Shown one piece after another: positions 5,721-10,765 of a DNA stretch of 10,765 bases (the first letter of the stretch is position 1; the number at the start of each line of letters is the position of its first letter). A model generated the notes under the pieces. The model searched no databases and was not told where the DNA came from. It saw nothing but the letters and a program-made list of their open reading frames with translations. The translations under genes and the position numbers were made by a program. Location of the stretch: positions 1 through 10,765 of the forward strand of contig JBFELO010000153.1 of NCBI GenBank assembly GCA_041552055.1, written 5' to 3'. Source of the stretch: JBFELO01 sp041552055. GTDB taxonomy: Bacteria; Acidobacteriota; Thermoanaerobaculia; Thermoanaerobaculales; Sulfomarinibacteraceae.

Positions 5721-6505
5721 CGACCATGGAACAGCCCAAGAACTTCCCCACGATGATCATCCCGAGCGGCACCGAGATCGCGGTCAACGAGCACGGACAG
5801 CTGTCGATTCGCACACCCGGCAACCTGGTCATCCAGAACTCCGGTGTGTACTCGGTGATCGAGTCCAATCGGGGATCGGTGCGGATCGATCCCGACGTCA
5901 AGGTCGAGGCCGTGTCGGTCCAGGCGGCGGACTCGTGCTTCGTCGCAGGCGAGCTCACCGCGTGGCGAGTCCGGGCCAACAAGATCACCCTGGAGAAGGG
6001 CGCTCAGGCCAACATCATCCTCCAGGAGTCCGAGTCGCTCGAGCTCGATCGCGACGCCCGGCTGGTCGGCAACTTCGCCTCAGAGAAGGAGCTGTACCTG
6101 ATGCTCGGGAGGTTCAGCCGACAGCTTCGCGATCTGCCGCATAACCTCAACCGATCCGAACACGAGCGCACCGTCGAGTCAGGGGCCAAGGACCCCGGCA
6201 CGCTAGCCGCCGACTCCACCGAGGATCCCTTCCCCAGGGTCGTCCCAGACGAAGAGCTCCCGCCCCATGACAGGCAGCAGCGGGACGAGCTGCTCTCGCT
6301 GGTTCGGGTGATTCTCGAACGGGAGCTCGGCCGCTCCAACCCCTCGGATAGCAGCCGCAGTGCACTCGAGAAGCTGCTGGAAGGCGTCCGCTCGAAGGAT
6401 CTTCGGGCCTTGAAGGACGGCTACGCGTATCAGCTGTCGCAGGTCGAGAACCCGTCCGATGAGCTCGAGAAGGCTCGCAGGATGTTAGACAAGCTGTTTC
6501 GGTAA
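5717..6505 (+). CDS. Divergent bactofilin-like protein with a long C-terminal extension
   Basis: The 262-residue protein shows, over about residues 25-120, short alternating beta-strand repeats with glycines and charged turns, for example VRIDPDVKVEAVSVQAADS and ITLEKGAQANI. This is the style of the bactofilin right-handed beta-helix, which polymerises into cytoskeletal filaments at the membrane. Similarity is by eye and weak. Residues 145-185 are polar and probably disordered; 186-262 is helical and charged, ending KARRMLDKLFR, an extension not found in minimal bactofilins. There is no signal peptide or membrane segment, so it is cytoplasmic. ATG at 5717 overlaps the peptidase stop by 4 bp; a second in-frame ATG at 5726 is also possible. 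The tight overlap with an M23 peptidase is the strongest argument for the bactofilin role. Otherwise it would be a protein of unknown function. Confidence 0.55.
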   Translation: MTTMEQPKNFPTMIIPSGTEIAVNEHGQLSIRTPGNLVIQNSGVYSVIESNRGSVRIDPDVKVEAVSVQAADSCFVAGELTAWRVRANKITLEKGAQANIILQESESLELDRDARLVGNFASEKELYLMLGRFSRQLRDLPHNLNRSEHERTVESGAKDPGTLAADSTEDPFPRVVPDEELPPHDRQQRDELLSLVRVILERELGRSNPSDSSRSALEKLLEGVRSKDLRALKDGYAYQLSQVENPSDELEKARRMLDKLFR

Positions 6506-6524
6506 CGCCCTGCGATTACCTGGA

Positions 6525-6547
6525 TGCAATTCGCTTCGCGAATTGCA
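6525..6547 (+). terminator. Strong hairpin after the bactofilin-like gene, possible terminator
   Basis: TGCAATTCGC (6525-6534) and GCGAATTGCA (6538-6547) form a perfect 10-bp stem around the loop TTC, 19 bp after the TAA stop. A second outer pairing, CGCCC (6506-6510) with GGGCG (6557-6561), could enclose it. No T run follows, so intrinsic termination is uncertain. It is placed where the peptidase-bactofilin transcript should end. Confidence 0.5.
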
Positions 6548-6623
6548 GTGGATACTGGGCGCGTTCCATCCCCCAGGGCGATGGGATAGCTCACAGCATC
6601 GGGGCGCGGATCCCCCACCCCGA

Positions 6624-6644
6624 GCGCCCTCGTCATCGAGGCGC
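6624..6644. other. Bulged hairpin in the gcv upstream region
   Basis: GCGC-C-CTCG (6624-6632) pairs with CGAG-GCGC (6637-6644) around the loop TCAT, with a single bulged C. It is one of a series of stem-loops in this intergenic stretch and has no T tract. Confidence 0.35.
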
Positions 6645-6671
6645 CCTCTCCCCGACGCGCTCCTCGCGGAA

Positions 6672-6748
6672 GCCCGGCATGACGTTTCGAGACCTCAATT
6701 CCGGACGCTGTCCCCGACGATCATTGGCCTCGAAACGTCATGCCCGGC
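6672..6748. repeat. 77-bp inverted repeat with 23-bp arms
   Basis: The arms at 6672-6694 and 6726-6748 are reverse complements at 21 of 23 positions, including a perfect 16-bp core GGCATGACGTTTCGAG (6676-6691) matched by 6729-6744. The 31-bp spacer (6695-6725) has a small inner hairpin, GGAC-GCT-GTCC (6703-6713). With short gaps the complementarity continues outward to about 6655 and 6769 (CCTCG on the left, CGAGG on the right), giving a potential cruciform of about 115 bp. It lies in non-coding DNA and is much too long for an ordinary terminator. It could be a mobile non-autonomous repeat, a structured RNA or a DNA-binding site array. I cannot see a second copy in the window. Confidence 0.75.
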
Positions 6749-6868
6749 ACGCCCGCACGAGGCGCTGTCAGCGTCTTGCGGTTCGCATCGACTGCCAGAC
6801 ACTTGAGGCAGTTCCCACGCCATGGTCGGCGACCTCGACGTCGCTGGGGAGGATGGACTTTGGGGCTG

Positions 6869-6885
6869 TGGTCGTATACGGACCA
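6869..6885. promoter_or_regulatory. Near-perfect 17-bp palindrome, operator candidate
   Basis: TGGT (6869-6872), the self-complementary CGTATACG (6873-6880) and ACCA (6882-6885) form a dyad with only one inserted G (6881). It lies 174 bp upstream of gcvT. Such a compact dyad is typical of a dimeric repressor site, but the regulator is unknown and the distance from the gene start is large. Confidence 0.3.
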
Positions 6886-7058
6886 GTGGTTCGTCTCATC
6901 CCCCCACCCCCGGGCGCCGATGGCGCCGGCCATCCCCTCGAGCCCTCGAAAACGCTGACGACCACGAGGTCGCTCCTCCAGCACGCCCCTCGAATCTTCC
7001 AACCCCTCAAGTGTGGTGGTACCCTGCAGCGTGTTATGAACTCCTGAGGGGGGGAGTG

Positions 7059-8195
7059 ATGACGACTGCCGAGAACCCCAGAAGGACGCCGCTGTATGAC
7101 GAGCACCTCGCCGCCGGCGGCAGGCTGGTGCCCTTCGCCGATTTCCTGTTGCCGACCCACTACACGTCGCTCGCCGAGGAGCACACCGCCGTCCGCACCC
7201 GGGCGGGCCTGTTCGACGTCTCCCACATGGGCGAGATCGTTGTCCGCGGCTCGGGCGCATTCGAGTTCATCCAGCGGATCTCTTGCAACGATCACTCGAA
7301 GCTCGCCGTCGGCCGTGCGCAGTACACGGGGGTGATGTACCCGGAAGGCACCTTCGTCGACGATCTGCTGGCACACCGGACCGGCGACGACGAGTATCTG
7401 CTCGTAGTGAATGCGGCCAACACCGCCAAGGATTTTTCCTACCTGTCGGAGAGCGCCGCCGGGGATTCCGGCGTGGAAATCCTCGATCGCTCCGACGAGT
7501 TCGCCCAGATCGCGCTGCAGGGTCCCCTGGCTTCAGAGATCCTCCAGCCGCTGACCGCGGTCGCGGTCGACGAGATCAAGTACTACCGCTTCACCTGGGG
7601 CGAGGTGGCCGGCCAGCACTGCCTGATCGCACGGACCGGCTACACCGGCGAAGACGGCTTCGAGCTGTATCTTGCCCCCGAAGGGGCGGCCGAGCTGTGG
7701 CGCGCGCTGATCGCCGGCGGCCGACCGGCAGGCCTACTGCCCGCCGGCCTCGGTGCCCGTGACACGCTTCGACTCGAGGCCGGCATGATGCTGTACGGCA
7801 ACGACATCGACCGGACGACAACGCCTTACGAGGCGGGTCTCGGGTGGATCGTCAAACTGGAGAAGGGCGATTTCATCGGTCGCGATGTGCTCGAGAGACA
7901 GCAGTCCGAGGGCGTCACACGCCGGCTGGTGGGCTTCGAAATGGTTGACCGTGGAATTGCCCGTCACGGTTATCCGGTGTGCACAAATGATGACGACGGG
8001 CCACAGATCGGCCGCGTCACGTCGGGCACCCAGCTGCCGACGTTCGGCAAGGCGATGGGGATGGCATACCTTCCCACCGACGCCACCGCCGTCGGCGAGG
8101 AGTTCTTCGTGGACATCCGCGGACGTGCCGCCAGAGCCCGGGTGGTGGAGCTGCCCTTCTATTCGCGAAGGAAAAAGACGAAGAAAACGCCGTGA
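7059..8195 (+). CDS. gcvT: Glycine cleavage system T protein (aminomethyltransferase)
   Basis: GcvT takes the aminomethyl group from lipoyl-GcvH, releases ammonia and passes the one-carbon unit to tetrahydrofolate. The 378-residue length is typical. Conserved blocks are FDVSHMGE (52-59), FVDDLLAHR (99-107) with Asp101 at the position of the E. coli catalytic Asp101, ALQGP (152-156), RTGYTGEDGFELY (192-204), GARDTLRLEAGMMLYG (232-247) and TTPYEAGLGW (254-263). The tail is unusually basic (RRKKTKKTP). ATG at 7059 is preceded by a G-rich Shine-Dalgarno (GAGGGGG, 7047-7053); a GTG directly before it (7056) is an alternative. The frame stays open upstream to 6822, but that stretch does not look like protein and lies beyond the family N-terminus. 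It is the first gene of gcvT-gcvH-gcvPA-gcvPB, 21 bp before gcvH. Confidence 0.97.
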   Translation: MTTAENPRRTPLYDEHLAAGGRLVPFADFLLPTHYTSLAEEHTAVRTRAGLFDVSHMGEIVVRGSGAFEFIQRISCNDHSKLAVGRAQYTGVMYPEGTFVDDLLAHRTGDDEYLLVVNAANTAKDFSYLSESAAGDSGVEILDRSDEFAQIALQGPLASEILQPLTAVAVDEIKYYRFTWGEVAGQHCLIARTGYTGEDGFELYLAPEGAAELWRALIAGGRPAGLLPAGLGARDTLRLEAGMMLYGNDIDRTTTPYEAGLGWIVKLEKGDFIGRDVLERQQSEGVTRRLVGFEMVDRGIARHGYPVCTNDDDGPQIGRVTSGTQLPTFGKAMGMAYLPTDATAVGEEFFVDIRGRAARARVVELPFYSRRKKTKKTP

Positions 8196-8216
8196 GCAAG
8201 AAATGAGGAGGCATCG

Positions 8217-8600
8217 ATGACCATTCCAAAGAACCTGTTGTACGCCCGCACCCACGAGTGGGCCCGCCCCGAGGGCGACGCGGTGGTCGTTGGAATCACC
8301 GACTACGCTCAGGACCAGCTCGGCGAGGTCGTCTACGTCGAGCTGCCCGAGGTCGAGACCGGCGTCGACGCCGGCGAGGAGCTCGGCACCATCGAGTCGG
8401 TCAAGGCCGTCGCGGAGTTCGTCTCCCCGATCGCGGGCGAAGTGATCGAGGTCAACGATCGCCTCGCGGATGAGCCCAACTTGATCAACGAGGACCCGTT
8501 CGGCGACGGCTGGTTGGTCAAGGTGTCGGGTTCTCTCGACGAGGACGAGATGCTCGACGCCGCCGCGTATCAGCAGATGGTCGAGGAGGAGAGTGCCTGA
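8217..8600 (+). CDS. gcvH: Glycine cleavage system H protein (lipoyl carrier)
   Basis: GcvH carries the aminomethyl intermediate on a lipoyl arm between the P, T and L proteins. The 127-residue protein shows the full fold: THEWARPEGDAVVVGITDYAQDQLGE-type N-terminal half, the lipoylation motif GTIESVKAVAE (57-67) with Lys63 as the modified residue, SPIAGEV (70-76) and the C-terminal NEDPFGDGWL. ATG at 8217 follows a strong GAGGAGG Shine-Dalgarno (8205-8211) at 5-nt spacing. Its TGA overlaps the gcvPA ATG by one base (TGATG at 8598-8602). Lipoylation needs LipA/LipB or LplA enzymes not in this window. Confidence 0.98.
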   Translation: MTIPKNLLYARTHEWARPEGDAVVVGITDYAQDQLGEVVYVELPEVETGVDAGEELGTIESVKAVAEFVSPIAGEVIEVNDRLADEPNLINEDPFGDGWLVKVSGSLDEDEMLDAAAYQQMVEEESA

Positions 8601-9958
8601 TGCATCCGTGGGTCGGCGCCGGAGACGCGGACAAGCGTTCGATCCTCGATGAGCTGGGACTCGACGCGGTTGACGATCTATTCGCGTCGATCCCGGTCGA
8701 GGTGTGCGTCGATCGCGTCCCCCTGCCGGATGCCCAGGACGAGGTGTCGGTCCGCTGGGGCCTCGAGGCGCTGGCGTCCTCGAATCTGTCCGCGGACCGC
8801 CTGCCGTGCTTTCTCGGTGCCGGTGCCTACCGGCACCTGCAGCCGAGCATCGTAGATGCGGTGCTATCGCGAGCCGAGTTCTTCACATCCTACACTCCCT
8901 ACCAGCCTGAGATCTCGCAGGGAACGCTGCAGGTGATCTTCGAGTTCCAGACCCTGATCGGGCAGCTCACCGGCTGCGAGGTCGCCAACGCTTCGCTGTA
9001 CGACGGCGCCACAGCGTTGGTCGAGGCGGTGCTGTTCAGCCACCGCGTGCTGCGTGGCAAGCGCGATCTCGTAATCGTGGCCGAGACGGTTCACCCCATG
9101 TACCGGCGGGTGCTGGAAACCTACACTCGAGCCCAGGGTCTCGATCTCGAGATCATCCCGGGCGGCGACGACGGCCGCATCGATCTCGAGCGGATTCGCG
9201 GCGCCGACCTGGATCGCGCCTGCTGCGTGGCGATCCAGTCGCCCAACTTCCTGGGGATCGTCGAGGATCTCCCGACGCTCGCCGACAGTATCCGTGGCGG
9301 AGGAGCGCTCGCGGTACAGGTCATCACCGAGGCGGTGTCGCTCGGCATTCTCGCGGGCGGCGGCAGCTTTGGATTCGACGTGGTATGCGGCGAGGCGCAG
9401 TCGTTCGGCGTGCCACTCGGATTCGGCGGCCCACACCTCGGGTTCTTCGCCTGCGCAGAGAAGAACATCCGGCAGATGCCGGGCCGTCTGGTCGGACAGA
9501 CCGTGGACGAGCAGGGGCTGCGCGCCTACTGCCTCACGCTGTCGACCCGCGAGCAGCACATCCGTCGCGCCAAGGCGACGTCCAACATCTGCACCAATCA
9601 GGGCCTCATGGCGCTCGCCGCCACGGTCTGGCTGGAGCTCCTCGGGGGCAGCGGACTGCGCGACCTGGCACGGACCAACCTGGCCCGGTGCGAGGAACTC
9701 AAACGGCGCATCGCGGACATCGGTGGCGGCTGGTCGCTCGCCTACCCGGACAGCCCGACATTCAACGAGTTCCTGCTCGCCGCTCCTGCACCGGCGACCG
9801 ACCTCGTCGACCGGCTGGCCGAGGCCGGGGTGCTGGCCGGAATCTGGTCACACCGCTGGGGCGGATCGTGGCCCGACGGCCTGCTGGTGGCGGTCACCGA
9901 GCGGAACTCCGCGGCCGACCTCGACGCACTGGTGAGCGCGCTCGGGAGGCAGTCGTGA
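8600..9958 (+). CDS. gcvPA: Glycine dehydrogenase (decarboxylating) subunit 1
   Basis: This is the N-terminal half of the split P protein, which with GcvPB decarboxylates glycine using pyridoxal phosphate. The 452-residue length is normal for the subunit. Recognisable blocks are FLGAGAYRHLQPSIVDAV (71-88), FFTSYTPYQPEISQGTLQ (94-111), NASLYDGATALVEA (130-143) and the later GVPLGFGGPHLGFFACAEK and STREQHIRRAKATSNICTNQ. The PLP lysine belongs to the partner subunit. GAGGAGGAGAG (8583-8593), inside the end of gcvH, serves as Shine-Dalgarno. The gene overlaps gcvH by 1 bp and gcvPB by 4 bp (GTGA), so the three are translationally coupled. Confidence 0.98.
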   Translation: MHPWVGAGDADKRSILDELGLDAVDDLFASIPVEVCVDRVPLPDAQDEVSVRWGLEALASSNLSADRLPCFLGAGAYRHLQPSIVDAVLSRAEFFTSYTPYQPEISQGTLQVIFEFQTLIGQLTGCEVANASLYDGATALVEAVLFSHRVLRGKRDLVIVAETVHPMYRRVLETYTRAQGLDLEIIPGGDDGRIDLERIRGADLDRACCVAIQSPNFLGIVEDLPTLADSIRGGGALAVQVITEAVSLGILAGGGSFGFDVVCGEAQSFGVPLGFGGPHLGFFACAEKNIRQMPGRLVGQTVDEQGLRAYCLTLSTREQHIRRAKATSNICTNQGLMALAATVWLELLGGSGLRDLARTNLARCEELKRRIADIGGGWSLAYPDSPTFNEFLLAAPAPATDLVDRLAEAGVLAGIWSHRWGGSWPDGLLVAVTERNSAADLDALVSALGRQS

Positions 9959-10765
9959 AGCGGCGAACGGTGCGTGACGAGCCGCTGTTCTTCGAGCGCA
10001 ACCCGACCCGCGCGCGCCGGCAGGGGCTGTTGCTGCCGCCGCTCGACGTACCCGACGTGGAACCCGCAGAGGTGCTGCCGCCCGAGCTGGTTCACACACC
10101 GGACGAGCACTTTCCGGATGTCGGCGAGCTCGAGGTGGTGCAGCACTTCCACCGTCTGAGCCAGCTCAACTACTCCGTGGACGAGGGCCTCTACCCGCTC
10201 GGCTCGTGCACCATGAAGTACAACCCGCGACTCAACGAGCGGACGGCGCGCCTGGCGGAGTTCGCCGACCTCCATCCGCTGCAGCCCGAGCATCAGGTGC
10301 AGGGCGCCCTGCGATTGATGTGGCAGCTGGAGGAGGCGCTCAAGGCGATCACCGGCATGGCCGGCGTCACGCTGCAGCCCGCGGCCGGCGCCCACGGCGA
10401 GCTGACCGGAATCCTGATGATCCAGAAGGCCCTCAAGGCGCGCGGAGAGGCGCGCGAGGAGGTCCTGGTACCCGACTCGGCGCACGGCACCAACCCCGCG
10501 ACCGCCGTCTTCGCGGGCTACCGAGCCGTGGAGATCCCATCCGCGTCAGACGGCACCGTCGACATGGACGCGCTCGACCGCCTGATGACCGACCGGGTCG
10601 CCGCCGTGATGATGACGGTGCCCAACACCCTCGGAGTCTTCGAGCACCGGATCCTGGAGGTCGCCGAGCTGGTCCATGGGCGCGGCGGCTTCATCTACCT
10701 CGATGGCGCCAACCTCAACGCCTTTGTCGGCCGTGCCCTGGCCGGCCGGATGGGCGCCGACGCGA
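9955..10765 (+). CDS. gcvPB: Glycine dehydrogenase (decarboxylating) subunit 2, 5' part
   Basis: This is the PLP-binding half of the split P protein; 270 complete codons are visible before the window ends, and the usual length is near 480-520 residues. Motifs include EGLYPLGSCTMKYNPR (77-92), QPAAGAHGELTG (141-152), VPDSAHGTNPAT (172-183), MTVPNTLGVFE (220-230) and YLDGANLNA (248-256). The PLP-binding lysine lies further on, outside the window. The start is GTG at 9955, overlapping the gcvPA TGA by 4 bp, with GGGAGG (9944-9949) at 5-nt spacing. No frameshift is seen. A dihydrolipoamide dehydrogenase gene (L protein) is not visible; it may follow or be elsewhere. Confidence 0.98.
   Translation, partial: MKRRTVRDEPLFFERNPTRARRQGLLLPPLDVPDVEPAEVLPPELVHTPDEHFPDVGELEVVQHFHRLSQLNYSVDEGLYPLGSCTMKYNPRLNERTARLAEFADLHPLQPEHQVQGALRLMWQLEEALKAITGMAGVTLQPAAGAHGELTGILMIQKALKARGEAREEVLVPDSAHGTNPATAVFAGYRAVEIPSASDGTVDMDALDRLMTDRVAAVMMTVPNTLGVFEHRILEVAELVHGRGGFIYLDGANLNAFVGRALAGRMGADA

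Larger units (their letters stand above)
6506..7058. other. 553-bp non-coding region upstream of the glycine cleavage operon
   Basis: No gene is supported on either strand. The stretch is dominated by secondary-structure elements: hairpin 6525-6547, ATCCC/GGGAT at 6568-6587, a bulged hairpin at 6624-6644, the long inverted repeat around 6672-6748, the palindrome at 6869-6885 and GGCGCC-GAT-GGCGCC at 6913-6927. From about 6940 to 7015 the motif CCCTCGA or a close variant recurs four times. A weak promoter guess for gcvT is TTCCAA, 17 bp, TACCCT just before 7020. I looked for the conserved cores of a glycine riboswitch and did not find them. Confidence 0.55.

Noticed and set aside
6822..7058. 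In-frame open extension upstream of gcvT, giving a 457-residue protein
   Set aside because: The extension is Arg/Pro/Ser-rich without similarity to GcvT, the family N-terminus begins right after 7059, and a strong Shine-Dalgarno precedes that ATG. Absence of stops is expected in G+C-rich DNA.

Overview
The window is G+C-rich DNA, roughly two-thirds G+C by eye. It comes from a bacterium that is probably diderm, because it carries a LolC/LolE-type permease and a membrane-anchored M23 peptidase next to a bactofilin-like gene. A class II DAHP synthase and a split GcvPA/GcvPB glycine decarboxylase would fit an Acidobacteriota-like lineage, but the sequence alone does not prove the phylum. No tRNA, rRNA, transposase gene or CRISPR array is visible.

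Layout. (1) Bases 188-1540, minus strand: class II DAHP synthase, the first step of the shikimate pathway. (2) A 112-bp divergent intergenic region holds one promoter-like signal per strand and an AT-rich palindrome. (3) Bases 1653-4225, plus strand: a compact three-gene unit of a cysteine-rich MarR-like regulator, the arsenite methyltransferase ArsM (20-bp overlap) and a LolC/LolE-like ABC permease (13-bp gap). The regulator probably senses As(III) and represses its own operon; why the permease is there is unclear. (4) Bases 4226-4700: non-coding, with a 99-bp AT-rich inverted-repeat element. (5) Bases 4701-6505, plus strand: M23 peptidase and a divergent bactofilin-like protein with a 4-bp stop/start overlap, a likely cell-wall/shape module. 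(6) Bases 6506-7058: a 553-bp non-coding stretch rich in hairpins, including a second long inverted repeat. (7) Bases 7059-10765, plus strand: glycine cleavage operon gcvT-gcvH-gcvPA-gcvPB, the last gene cut by the window edge.

How the genes work together. GcvPA/PB (P protein), GcvH (lipoyl carrier) and GcvT (aminomethyltransferase) are three of the four glycine cleavage components. The fourth, dihydrolipoamide dehydrogenase, is not in the window. The regulator-ArsM pair forms an arsenic methylation cassette. The peptidase and bactofilin-like protein probably act together in localised peptidoglycan remodelling.

The parts least explained by known families are the two long inverted-repeat elements (4280-4378 and 6672-6748), the paired cysteines of the MarR-like regulator beside arsM, and the divergent bactofilin-like partner of the M23 peptidase.
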